Source: Moritella sp. 24 (GTDB lineage: Bacteria > Pseudomonadota > Gammaproteobacteria > Enterobacterales > Moritellaceae). Taken from it: a DNA stretch of 64,000 nucleotides. The notes beneath the pieces are model-generated. The model made no database searches. It was not told the DNA's origin and worked only from the letters and a program-made list of their open reading frames with translations. Below, piece by piece: positions 46,988 through 55,359 of this stretch (the first letter of the stretch is position 1; the number at the start of each line of letters is the position of its first letter). The stretch spans positions 2,117,505-2,181,504 of the forward strand of contig NZ_CP056123.1 of assembly GCF_018219155.1 (NCBI RefSeq), in the 5' to 3' direction. A program made the position numbers and the translations under genes.

Positions 46988-49699
46988 TTATTTAGCGGGG
47001 TTGTGAATTTTGCTGTTCCATTTTAACCAATCAGGATCCACTTCTTGTGCTAATTTGAATTGTGAGAATGGTGCAGCCAATTTACTGTTTTTATCTGGGG
47101 TTGGCGTTGCAAAGGCAATACCGCCCGCTAAGATCGTTTTTAACGACTCAGCTTTTAAGGTAGCACCAGTAAGACCAATATCTACATTAAAGCCTGATAC
47201 GGCCCAGAATTGGCTATCGTTATGAACCAGATGTCTATATTCAGGTTGGATATTAAGTGTGATTAATACCTTGTCCCCTGACTCTGCGAGTTCTGAGTGA
47301 GTGATTGAACCGACTTCTATCTGGCGGTAATAAACAGATGTACCCGCTGTTAATCCCATTAGTCGAGCACTAGACAGCGTAACAGACAAGCCAACTTCTT
47401 CAGCAGCAATGTCAGGGGCTGCATTGAGTACATTAAAGCGTTTCACTTTATTGCCTTCACCCTTGGTGACATTGATATATGCTCCAGAGAGTATTGTATC
47501 CGCATTTTTGATACCGTCTAAACCGACTTCTATACGTTCTAACCAGTATTGACTGCCCTGACGCGTAAAGTAATTTGCATAGTCGGTATCTAATTTAGCA
47601 GTGGCTTCAATAAACCCTTGGTCGACTTTTAATTTGATGTCACTGACTTCACCCACTTTTATACCTTTATGCTTTAGCTCTGTGCCGATATTAATATCTG
47701 AGCCAGAATCAAACGTTAAGGTAATTGCAGGTCGATTATCCGTTGCAGCTTCAAAACTACGGAAAAGCTTGTAATGACTGCGTTTTGATTTTGCTAAACT
47801 GACTTTATTGGCATTAACTGGTTTGATGTTATCAAAGTTAATGCCACCAGCAGCAATAGTAAGCAGTGACTCTGTTTGTACTTGTAGATTGCTGAGGCTA
47901 CCAGAGATCTCGATACCTGATACATCCCAAAATACGCTATTTTTGTTAATAAGGTGTGCGTATTGACTCAGAATGTCTAGTGTAATAATGACATGCTCAT
48001 TATCTGGCGCTAAGCGGAACTCTGCAACCGAGCCTACCACTAACTTACGGTAGTATACTGGCGCACCGTTAGAGATAACGTGATTCGGTTTACTGACGAG
48101 AGTAATAGACTTGTTTGCTTTAAAGGCATTGTTACCTAATTTAGCCAGTGCTAAAGAAGGGTAAAGTCGATATTGTTGATTTTTAGTTTTCGCTTTAAAC
48201 GCAGGGTTGTTAACAAGCTCGATACCACCACTGACTAACGCTGCGATAGGCGCTGACTTTATATTGACCCCCGAAATGCCTGCATTTACAGATACGCCGC
48301 TGATATTGATAAAGCGTGATGATGCAGTCAATAAGTGTGCATAGTCTTGATAAAGATTAACATTTAAATCGATTAAATTTGTTTTCGTGTTAAATACTAC
48401 GTGGCTAATATGACCAATCGGATAATTCTTGTAGTAGATCTTATTACCAACGGCAAGGCCATTAGCATCATTAGCTGAGATGGAAATTTGCTTACTCGGT
48501 ATGAGATCGTCAACGTTCGATACTAAATCAAACGTTGTTTTTAACTCTCCTTGCCCTGGGGTAAAAAGAATATAATTACCAGTAACAAGATTCGCCACAT
48601 TTTTACTTTCAGAAAGCGATAGTCGTGCTTTTTCAACCCAGAACTGGGCTCCATCACGCAAGAGCTCTTCAATTTCTGGGTCTACATCAGCGATAGCTGT
48701 CGCGGACTGTTCTGAACCAGGCGTTGTTGGCAATATTGATGGGATGATGACTTGCTTTATTTCACCGACTTTTTGTCCATCTAAATAGATATTGTTGCCA
48801 GCCTTGATATCGTTACTGTTGCTCAATTTAAATTCAACTTGTAACGCACGTTCTGCATCACTGATACTACTATATAGTGTATACAGTTGCTCATCTGATG
48901 CGGTTTTACCCTCTGCTGGAGAGTCAAATGCGATAGCACCACTAATAATGGCGGTTAAACTTTCAGTCTCAACCTTGATACCATCAAAACCAAACTCGGC
49001 ATTGATGCCACTTGCATTCCAGAAGCGTGAGGTATCTTTGACGAGATAGCCATATTGTTTCTTGATTACGGCTTCGATCATTATTTGATCTGTCACTTTG
49101 TCGAGTGTGAAATTATGTACTTGGCCAACAGGGATCTTCTTATAAAACACTTCAGAACCAGGTCGTACAGATGCCAGCTTATCTGCGGTTAAATGGACAA
49201 TGAGTCCTTCATCTGGTGGATTGTTCGGGGCATTTTGAACTGCGGTGAATTCGACACTGAACTCTCCGTTACCAGGCAATAAATCAATGTAGTTACCAGT
49301 GACAAGCGCATCTAAACCTGAAATACCGGCAATTGAGGCTTTAGGTGCAACTAACCAAAACTGTGTATTACTACGCAGTACTTGTTCTGCTTTGTTATCT
49401 ATTTCAGCTGTAATGTATACACCTTTTAGATCATCATCTAAGGCGATGTTTTTCACTTTACCGATAATTAAACCTTGGTATTTGACCAGTGTTTTACCTG
49501 CGACAATACCATTTGCGTTGGAGAAGTGTACGCGAATCTCAATGCCTGATTGGGCAATGCTTTGATACATTAAGTAGATCCCAAGAACTATCGCCACAAT
49601 GGGTAGCAACCAGATAGGGGACATTACATTCGGTTTGTGTAATACCGGTTTTGGCGCATTACAGTTTTCCGGCATCTCTGGCTCGTTATTTTCTTTCAT
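46988..49699 (-). CDS. letB: LetB/YebT-type seven-MCE-domain lipid transport tube
   Basis: A 903-residue protein with an N-terminal transmembrane helix (about 27-48) and seven consecutive MCE domains starting near residues 52, 168, 290, 405, 525, 650 and 770, each with a VYYK-type strand and (V/I)G(Q/E/H/S) turn. Seven is the number in E. coli LetB (YebT), which stacks as a hexameric tunnel across the periplasm for lipid movement; PqiB has three. The start overlaps the end of the upstream letA half by 14 nt, consistent with one complex. Confidence 0.92.
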   Translation of the reverse strand: MKENNEPEMPENCNAPKPVLHKPNVMSPIWLLPIVAIVLGIYLMYQSIAQSGIEIRVHFSNANGIVAGKTLVKYQGLIIGKVKNIALDDDLKGVYITAEIDNKAEQVLRSNTQFWLVAPKASIAGISGLDALVTGNYIDLLPGNGEFSVEFTAVQNAPNNPPDEGLIVHLTADKLASVRPGSEVFYKKIPVGQVHNFTLDKVTDQIMIEAVIKKQYGYLVKDTSRFWNASGINAEFGFDGIKVETESLTAIISGAIAFDSPAEGKTASDEQLYTLYSSISDAERALQVEFKLSNSNDIKAGNNIYLDGQKVGEIKQVIIPSILPTTPGSEQSATAIADVDPEIEELLRDGAQFWVEKARLSLSESKNVANLVTGNYILFTPGQGELKTTFDLVSNVDDLIPSKQISISANDANGLAVGNKIYYKNYPIGHISHVVFNTKTNLIDLNVNLYQDYAHLLTASSRFINISGVSVNAGISGVNIKSAPIAALVSGGIELVNNPAFKAKTKNQQYRLYPSLALAKLGNNAFKANKSITLVSKPNHVISNGAPVYYRKLVVGSVAEFRLAPDNEHVIITLDILSQYAHLINKNSVFWDVSGIEISGSLSNLQVQTESLLTIAAGGINFDNIKPVNANKVSLAKSKRSHYKLFRSFEAATDNRPAITLTFDSGSDINIGTELKHKGIKVGEVSDIKLKVDQGFIEATAKLDTDYANYFTRQGSQYWLERIEVGLDGIKNADTILSGAYINVTKGEGNKVKRFNVLNAAPDIAAEEVGLSVTLSSARLMGLTAGTSVYYRQIEVGSITHSELAESGDKVLITLNIQPEYRHLVHNDSQFWAVSGFNVDIGLTGATLKAESLKTILAGGIAFATPTPDKNSKLAAPFSQFKLAQEVDPDWLKWNSKIHNPAK

Positions 49700-50309
49700 T
49701 TTTATGGTTTAAATCCCAAATTAAACGTGTGTCAAAACTTTCAGCGGCTAAGATTGTCAAGACGACAACTAATCCAAAGCAAGTTGCTCCATATCCGGGA
49801 TCAACAGAGAGTAAATTTCCTCGGTTAATCACCGCGACCATAATTGATATAACAAACAAATCCATGATGGACCATTTCCCGATCCAATGAATGGCATTAA
49901 ATAGTAATAGTTTTCGTTTTGCTGAAATGAATATTTTATTTTGAACTGACAATAAAATAAGCATTAGACCGATGATTTTAAACAAGGGCACTAAAATTGA
50001 GGCGACAAAAATAATGATCGCAATACCAAGGTTATCACTTTGGGCTAATGCTATCGTGCCCGACATGATGGTATCTGGTGTTTCTTGTCCCGTACTTGTG
50101 AGTGTACTTATCGGTAAAAAGTTCGCTGGAATCATCATTATTGCAGCGCTGATCAAGTACGCCCATGTTTTTTGAATACTGCGGGGAATTCGAAAGTGGA
50201 CGCGGGTAAAGCAACGAGGGCAGCGTTGACGTTTAACATCCTGTTTTACACTAATGAGTAAATTACATTCGTGGCATTTCGCAATTTGATTATCTTTCGC
50301 GTTTTGCAT
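49686..50309 (-). CDS. letA: LetA/PqiA-type membrane protein, second half
   Basis: A 207-residue PqiA-domain protein with a zinc-ribbon-like start (CHEC, CPRC at about 15-36) and four membrane segments (about 50-70, 93-118, 130-150, 165-190). It equals the C-terminal half of E. coli LetA (YebS, about 427 residues). It overlaps the preceding half by 20 nt and letB by 14 nt. LetA is the inner-membrane partner of LetB. Working as two polypeptides is inferred from the intact frames. Confidence 0.85.
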   Translation of the reverse strand: MQNAKDNQIAKCHECNLLISVKQDVKRQRCPRCFTRVHFRIPRSIQKTWAYLISAAIMMIPANFLPISTLTSTGQETPDTIMSGTIALAQSDNLGIAIIIFVASILVPLFKIIGLMLILLSVQNKIFISAKRKLLLFNAIHWIGKWSIMDLFVISIMVAVINRGNLLSVDPGYGATCFGLVVVLTILAAESFDTRLIWDLNHKNERK

Positions 50310-50904
50310 TTTTTTCCATCTTTTGCCAGAAAAGTTCTAGGTTTAGCCCATACATGATAAGGCTCGAAATAAACATGAGTGACACAAAACTCAGTAAACC
50401 GAGTTGAAACTCGATATCAGCGATATCGGATAGTTTAAATACCGCAATTAAAAAGCTAACGAGGTAAACTTCGAGCATGCTCCATTCGGTAAAAAAATTA
50501 ACCAGTTTGAGCAATAATATTAACTGTGGTGTATTTCGTTTGGTTAGTAGTAATAAACAAACTTGTGCAAGACAAGAAAGAAATAGAAAAGGCGCTATAA
50601 AGCTGCAAAATATAACCAGTAAACCAACAAAATAAAATTTCTTCTGAAATAGAACCCATGCACCTTGAATAAGTGTTGCAGAATCTTCAACGCCTAGCAT
50701 GGTAATTGTAAACATGGGAAACACATTTGCGATCACAACAAGAATAAGTCCAGTGATTGAAAGTGCTAAAATGGTGCTAATAGAAAATAGTGTATTCGTA
50801 TATAACAGAGAGTTACAGCGAGGGCAGTGCGCATGCTTATTTTTTGCTATAGCGATATGATCTACAATCAGATCACATTTATTACAGACACTAATATTCG
50901 ACAT
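50290..50904 (-). CDS. letA: LetA/PqiA-type membrane protein, first half
   Basis: A 204-residue PqiA-domain protein with CNKC and CPRC pairs (about 6-32) and four membrane segments (about 45-70, 95-120, 130-150, 165-190). It corresponds to the N-terminal half of E. coli LetA. Both halves start with their own zinc ribbon and ATG, and the frames overlap by 20 nt, so this is a split gene rather than a damaged one. A sequencing frameshift is the main alternative. Confidence 0.85.
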   Translation of the reverse strand: MSNISVCNKCDLIVDHIAIAKNKHAHCPRCNSLLYTNTLFSISTILALSITGLILVVIANVFPMFTITMLGVEDSATLIQGAWVLFQKKFYFVGLLVIFCSFIAPFLFLSCLAQVCLLLLTKRNTPQLILLLKLVNFFTEWSMLEVYLVSFLIAVFKLSDIADIEFQLGLLSFVSLMFISSLIMYGLNLELFWQKMEKNAKRER

Positions 50905-51584
50905 TTATACCCGCCAACAGCTAATTTCATTATGCTATTTCTTGAAATGACTTCTTATATAGAAATCTAGCACATTTATATTGCGTTATTAATAGCATTA
51001 TTTTATTGCAAATATCAACAGTATCACAAGTTTATCATCATTGGTTTCTGTCAAAGCAGGACTTATTTAGTATGTAGTATCTATAATAAGCATATTTTAT
51101 GTATTGTTTACGTTATTGCTCTAATTTGAAGTTGCGCCATTGTTGCCCCAAAATGTGTTAGAGCTTTAATTCACTCACAGTATGTACATATCAATTTTCC
51201 ATACATTTGTTTATGGATTCTATTAAATAAATGCTTAGTAATTTCAATAGACCTAGATTGGCTTTATTTGTAAGCACTCTAGATATTAACTTGTTGATTT
51301 ATATGTGATCCATCTGTGTTTTCGTTGTTTGTACGGACCTGTATAAATAACGGCATTCTGTATATCGAAATAAGAAATAAGAAATAATAAATAATACTAA
51401 TCAATGATAAATATTGTGTAAATCATTGTTATTGAATAACAATTTAATAACCACCCCTTTAACGCTAGTGATTTTCTAGGTATTATACGGAATTCCGTAA
51501 AATACCTTGTTAATTGTTAAGGGAAGCCTGCTGTACTTGAAGCATGCAATATATTCATTACAAATCAGTTTGTAGGAGTTAATA
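50905..51584. other. Long non-coding region between letA and the cassette array
   Basis: A 680-nt, very AT-rich stretch with no reading frame of note. It must hold the letA promoter. Near the cassette side are a small hairpin TTGTTATT / AATAACAA (51427-51442) and a 30-bp palindrome at 51478-51507. No integrase gene and no convincing attI site is visible. Confidence 0.6.
51478..51507. repeat. 30-bp near-perfect palindrome
   Basis: AGGTATTATACGGAA and TTCCGTAAAATACCT are inverted copies with one mismatch and no spacer, about 80 nt before the LRAT gene. It could be an operator for a dimeric repressor or the end of a mobile unit. Confidence 0.8.
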
Positions 51585-52157
51585 ATGAAGTTGAGAATTG
51601 GCGATCATCTGTTGGTTTCAAGAAAAGTTTATACTCATCACGGTATTTATGTTGGTAATAATCAAGTTATTCATTACAGTGGCCTTGCTGATGGCTTGCA
51701 ATCTGGTCCAGTTTTAAAAACTTCGCTTACAGATTTTACTGGTGGTGAAGTTCTCCACAAAAGAGAATATCAAAATCCTAGCTATAGCCGATCACAGATT
51801 GTGAATCGAGCTGAAAGTCGCTTAGGTGAGCTGTTATATAATGTACATTCAAATAACTGCGAGCATTTCTGTTGTTGGACTGTAACCGGAAAACACACGG
51901 AAGTAGTTGAGACTATCGTGGGGGCTTTATCGCCAATGGGAGAGATTATTAGCAATGTAGCCACCACAGTTAAAGCCGTAAATACTGGTGATACCGAAAT
52001 CATCAAAAGTTCAACAAAAAAAATGGCGCTAACTACCGCTGAAAAAACCGCTCTTGCTGCAACGACAATTGTAGGTAGTGCAACAGCTCCAATTGTAGCT
52101 CCAATCGCTGGCGTTGGTTACATGGCAATAAAGCTCTATCGTAAACTAAAAAACTAA
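51585..52157 (+). CDS. LRAT-domain protein, probable integron cassette gene
   Basis: A 190-residue protein of the LRAT (lecithin:retinol acyltransferase)/NlpC-P60-like thiol fold. The triad is visible: His19 in THHGIYVG, His30 in VIHYSG, and Cys92 in NCEHFCCW. LRAT relatives move acyl chains or cleave ester/amide bonds of lipids; bacterial roles are mostly unknown. The C-terminal 40 residues (about 150-182, Ala/Gly/Val-rich) could insert in or associate with a membrane. The ORF has a TAGGAG ribosome site, and its TAA lies within the TAACAA start of an attC-like site, as usual for gene cassettes. Confidence 0.8.
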   Translation: MKLRIGDHLLVSRKVYTHHGIYVGNNQVIHYSGLADGLQSGPVLKTSLTDFTGGEVLHKREYQNPSYSRSQIVNRAESRLGELLYNVHSNNCEHFCCWTVTGKHTEVVETIVGALSPMGEIISNVATTVKAVNTGDTEIIKSSTKKMALTTAEKTALAATTIVGSATAPIVAPIAGVGYMAIKLYRKLKN

Positions 52158-52254
52158 CAAGTCATTTAAAGGGACGCAAAAAGCTGGTTTTGCTTCTCCG
52201 TCGCTAAGTTTAGCCAGCAATTTTTCGCTGCTTAATTAGGCGCTAGGTTACATT
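52152..52254 (+). repeat. attC site 1 (cassette recombination site, Vibrio type)
   Basis: Starts AACTAACAAGTCATTTAAAG and ends GGCGCTAGGTTACAT. The two ends pair as an imperfect hairpin (TAAC with GTTA, AAAAAGCTGG with CCAGCAATTTTT, outer L boxes), with CTGG...CTAAGTTTAGCCAG in the centre. The left core matches RYYYAAC and the right core GTTRRRY at six of seven positions each. The length, about 100 nt, is in the attC range and the internal sequence resembles Vibrio superintegron repeats I remember. Confidence 0.75.
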
Positions 52255-52272
52255 TGGATTAGGAGTTAGTGG

Positions 52273-53217
52273 ATGATTGGAAATGGTATCGTGACGTCAG
52301 CTTATGCTGTCAATGTAACAGCTTCAAAATTATCTATTTCGGCTGATATAACTCCCGAGCATTTGAGGTACTTTTGTTTATATTGGGATGAAATCGCACT
52401 TATAGACGCCTTTCCAATACGCTGTGAGTTAGATAAAGAGAAAGAGTTACTAAATAAAGCTGGTATTTTGTCTTTGAAAACGGCAAATAATCCGGATTGG
52501 GAGCCAGATTTAGGCTATGTTAAGTGGACTGGAGGTGGACTATACTGCGATCCGACACAACAATCCACGATGGATCCATTTGGCCAGCAACTGGTAAAGT
52601 ATCTCCAAAATGATCACTTTTTACTAGCAAGTGAGAAAATGGGAGAGCTAATTAAAAAAGATCCAACAAAGTGGACCATTCATCAAAATGGTAGTGAGTT
52701 AATTTTACCTAAAGAGCACGAAGTAGAGCAATTAACTGCAAAAATGGAGCTGAAAAATTGCTTACCTGTACCAAGAGCTGATATTCCTTTAGAAACCATT
52801 TTAGACTTTAAATGTAAACGTTCTGATGAGTTGCTTGCTCTTGATGATACCCTGACAGAGTTGTACCTCAAAATTACAAACTCTAATGACTCAAATACTG
52901 CGAGTAACTATTATGTTAAGAAATTAAATAATGCTATTTCAGACCTTAATATTGTTAGTAATGAAAAATTTGGCTTTTGTAACTTTGCCAATTTCAGTGT
53001 ATCTCGAGAGCTGAGTACCGCTTCAGTTGTTGGAGGTTTTACTTTTAGTCATTTTTTTGAAGATCCCATGTTTAAGCTAGGGGCTTTTATTTTTGGCGGA
53101 GCTGCTTCAAGCATTAAGGTTACTGCAACTAAAACGAAAGAGCATAAAGATGCCATAGGAGCAAGCCAGCTATCATACTTGTCTTCTATTACTAAATGCG
53201 GGATAACACCTAGCTAA
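52273..53217 (+). CDS. DUF6236-like protein, probable integron cassette gene
   Basis: A 314-residue protein. The opening GNGIVTSAYAVNVT and ITPEHLRYFCLYWDEIALID resemble the N-terminus of DUF6236 proteins, whose function is unknown. The middle is helical and charged. Near the C-terminus a Gly/Ala/Phe-rich patch (about 248-282) could be a membrane or hydrophobic segment. AGGAG precedes the ATG, 20 nt after attC site 1, and the stop TAA is part of another TAACAAGTC motif. The placement is typical for a cassette ORF. Family assignment is tentative. Confidence 0.6.
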   Translation: MIGNGIVTSAYAVNVTASKLSISADITPEHLRYFCLYWDEIALIDAFPIRCELDKEKELLNKAGILSLKTANNPDWEPDLGYVKWTGGGLYCDPTQQSTMDPFGQQLVKYLQNDHFLLASEKMGELIKKDPTKWTIHQNGSELILPKEHEVEQLTAKMELKNCLPVPRADIPLETILDFKCKRSDELLALDDTLTELYLKITNSNDSNTASNYYVKKLNNAISDLNIVSNEKFGFCNFANFSVSRELSTASVVGGFTFSHFFEDPMFKLGAFIFGGAASSIKVTATKTKEHKDAIGASQLSYLSSITKCGITPS

Positions 53218-53270
53218 CAAGTCGTTAAACGCGTACACGTGAACAGCTGTCATTGGAAACTCTAGGGAGC
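53212..53270 (+). repeat. attC-like site 2 (left half only)
   Basis: AGCTAACAAGTCGTTAAACG repeats the left end of site 1 (TAACAAGTC.TTAAA), again overlapping a stop codon. I cannot find a matching right half with a GTTRRRY core before the next ORF, so the site may be truncated or degenerate. Confidence 0.45.
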
Positions 53271-53275
53271 AGCAG

Positions 53276-53551
53276 ATGGATCGGAGAAGGCGAATTGAGT
53301 GGTTACGAGTTCAAAAGAAAGGATTTTTTAGACATTACTTAGGTCATGGTCTAGGTTTTTGCATTCCATTTATATTTGGAGGTGCTTTTGTTAGGAATGA
53401 GTTTTATTTAGACTTGTCTCCATTTATTTCGTACAGAGTCTATTTAATCACCTTACTTGGAGCTATGTTTTTTGCTGGTTGTGACTGGTACTTTAAAAGC
53501 CGAGAGTATAAAAAATACAAAGAAAAAATGGCACTTAAAAATGACTCATAA
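53276..53551 (+). CDS. Small two-helix membrane protein, cassette ORF
   Basis: A 91-residue protein I do not recognise. A basic N-terminus (MDRRRRIEWLRVQKKG) is followed by two hydrophobic segments (about 24-42 and 52-72) and a Lys-rich tail, so both ends should face the cytoplasm. It stands between attC-like sites 2 and 3 on the same strand as the other cassette genes. The start has AGGGAGCAGC as a plausible ribosome site. Confidence 0.6.
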   Translation: MDRRRRIEWLRVQKKGFFRHYLGHGLGFCIPFIFGGAFVRNEFYLDLSPFISYRVYLITLLGAMFFAGCDWYFKSREYKKYKEKMALKNDS

Positions 53552-53690
53552 CAAACCGTTTAAAATGACTAGGCACGCTTAGCACTTTTACTTGGTCTAG
53601 TTGCGTGATTACGGCGTTCAGTTTAAGTTAGAGGGATAAGTCATTGATAGTGATGAAAACGTCCTATCTTTGTCGTTGAACGTTACTTCA
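53549..53690 (+). repeat. attC-like site 3 (VCR-like)
   Basis: Begins TAACAAACCGTTTAAAATGA, overlapping the stop codon. It contains GCGTGATTACGGCGTTCAGT-TTAAGTTAG, which resembles the middle of Vibrio cholerae repeats, and its far end GTTGAACGTTA pairs roughly with the start. About 140 nt; right boundary uncertain. Confidence 0.5.
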
Positions 53691-54054
53691 TAACAAGGCG
53701 TTAATCTCATTTACCAATACTTTCTGTAATGCGAGTTATACCATTTAAAGTTTCAATTCTAAGCCATTTCTGTCCACGAATGAGTTAGATTAACCGCTCT
53801 ACTGCAATCTATTCATATTTATTATCCATATATTTTCTCGTGTGGGGAATAGGAGTGATTTGTAATATCACAACAACACACGCGATGTTACTCTTGTAGT
53901 GACTTGTATCCCATATTAAAAAAGCATTTACCAACCTCTGCAATCCACATTAAACATGCCCTTCTTACCACCTGAAATTTCTGAATAACAAGTTTTTCAC
54001 ATTTTCAGTGGTAACTTAGCTTCAGTTCTAACTGTTGTAGGTTGAAATAAGACT
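53552..54054. other. Non-coding region from cassette array to ferric-reductase gene
   Basis: Contains attC-like site 3 and, at 53691-53706, a fourth TAACAAGGCGTTAATC motif that could be the start of a further degenerate site or the end of site 3. From 53707 to 54054 I see no gene or structure beyond the promoter space for the flavocytochrome. Confidence 0.5.
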
Positions 54055-55359
54055 ATGAATATAAATTTAATGCTAACTTTTGGCATTGTGCTCGTCACTT
54101 TGCTTGTTCCTATTAGCGCGTTGCAAGTAGGGGCCGCAACACTTGAATGGTCTAAGTTCTGGCAGATACGTACTTATCTAGTGAATTACAGCGGTATCGT
54201 ATCTATGATTTTGATGTCGATGTGTATCACTCTTTCTGTTAAGCACTGGCCATTAGAACGTTGGCTTGGTGGGCTAGACAAGCAGTACCGATTACACAAG
54301 TATCTTGGTATTTCGGCAGTATTCTCGGTTCTGTTTCATTGGATGTCATTTTTGAGCGATGATTTTGCAATGGATCTTGGGTATGTTGCAGCTAAGGATG
54401 AAACCTATCCGTTTTGGAAACTCATAGACTCTTTGGGTGATCCCGCTCAGCTCATCGGAGAATTCGGTTTTTATTTTTCCGCTGCTTTCGTTCTGATTGC
54501 TTGGATTAAAAAGTTCAAACATAACGTGTTTCAGTTAACACATAAGGTACTTCCTTACCTTTACCTGTTGTTGGTATTGCACATGATTATGTTCTTTGAC
54601 GCTAGCTTATGGCTGAGCTTTCCCGGCGCAATACTTTTTATCGTGAGTGGACTAGCGACGGTTGGTTGTTTAATCACTATATTTAACTTGAATGGCACAA
54701 AAAAACGCTATAAAGCTCAAGTTAAAGATATTAAACCAATAAACAATGGTATTGAGGTGACGCTTAAGATTGACGCTCCTGAGTTTGTTTATCAATCTGG
54801 TCAGTTTGCTTTTGTGGGGTTCGATGACAAAGAACGGCCACACCCATTTAGTTTGGCGTCTCCCTATCACAATGATGGTAATGTACGCCTGATGATTAAA
54901 GCCAATGGTGATTATACTAATTCGCTCATGAATACCCTAGCTGTTGGCCAAATGGCTCAGATTGAAGGCCCTTATGGTTGTTTTAATTTTCAAGACGATG
55001 CTCATCAACATATCTGGTTTGCTGCGGGCATAGGTATCGCGCCATTCTTAACTGCGATAGAGATGGTAGGAAAGGCGAAGGTTGTAAACTTGTTCTACAG
55101 CTATCGAGAGGAAGACAAAACACTTTTGGCTGAGTTACAGCAAAGAGCCAAACAGGTAGGTATTTCTTTGCATTTGAGGAATACCAGCGTTGAGGATCGA
55201 TTCAGCAGTGAAGAGGTTATCAGCTACGTTGAAAAAATAACACATTGCAGCGTATGGTTCTGTGGTCCCTCCGAGCTTGGCAAAACACTTGAAAGAGATT
55301 TCATCAAAGCAAACCTCCCAGCAAGATCATTTCATAGAGAGCTGTTTGAATTTAGATAA
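54055..55359 (+). CDS. Ferric-reductase-like flavocytochrome (FRE/NOX type)
   Basis: A 434-residue inner-membrane protein. Six membrane segments span about 5-215 and carry two His pairs suited to bind two b-hemes: His81/His95 (RLHKYLG...LFHW) and His163/His176 (LTHKVLP...VLHM). The C-terminal part is a ferredoxin-reductase module with an FAD-binding HPFSLASP, a GPYG turn and an NAD(P)-binding GIGIAPFLTAI. It should move electrons from NAD(P)H across the membrane to ferric iron, oxygen or a quinol-type acceptor. It stands alone, just after the cassette array. Confidence 0.85.
   Translation: MNINLMLTFGIVLVTLLVPISALQVGAATLEWSKFWQIRTYLVNYSGIVSMILMSMCITLSVKHWPLERWLGGLDKQYRLHKYLGISAVFSVLFHWMSFLSDDFAMDLGYVAAKDETYPFWKLIDSLGDPAQLIGEFGFYFSAAFVLIAWIKKFKHNVFQLTHKVLPYLYLLLVLHMIMFFDASLWLSFPGAILFIVSGLATVGCLITIFNLNGTKKRYKAQVKDIKPINNGIEVTLKIDAPEFVYQSGQFAFVGFDDKERPHPFSLASPYHNDGNVRLMIKANGDYTNSLMNTLAVGQMAQIEGPYGCFNFQDDAHQHIWFAAGIGIAPFLTAIEMVGKAKVVNLFYSYREEDKTLLAELQQRAKQVGISLHLRNTSVEDRFSSEEVISYVEKITHCSVWFCGPSELGKTLERDFIKANLPARSFHRELFEFR

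Noticed and set aside
51001-51584. attI site or integrase relic left of the first cassette
   Set aside because: A GTTAAGG near 51516 weakly matches the core, but I see no second element, integrase fragment or pairing partner.
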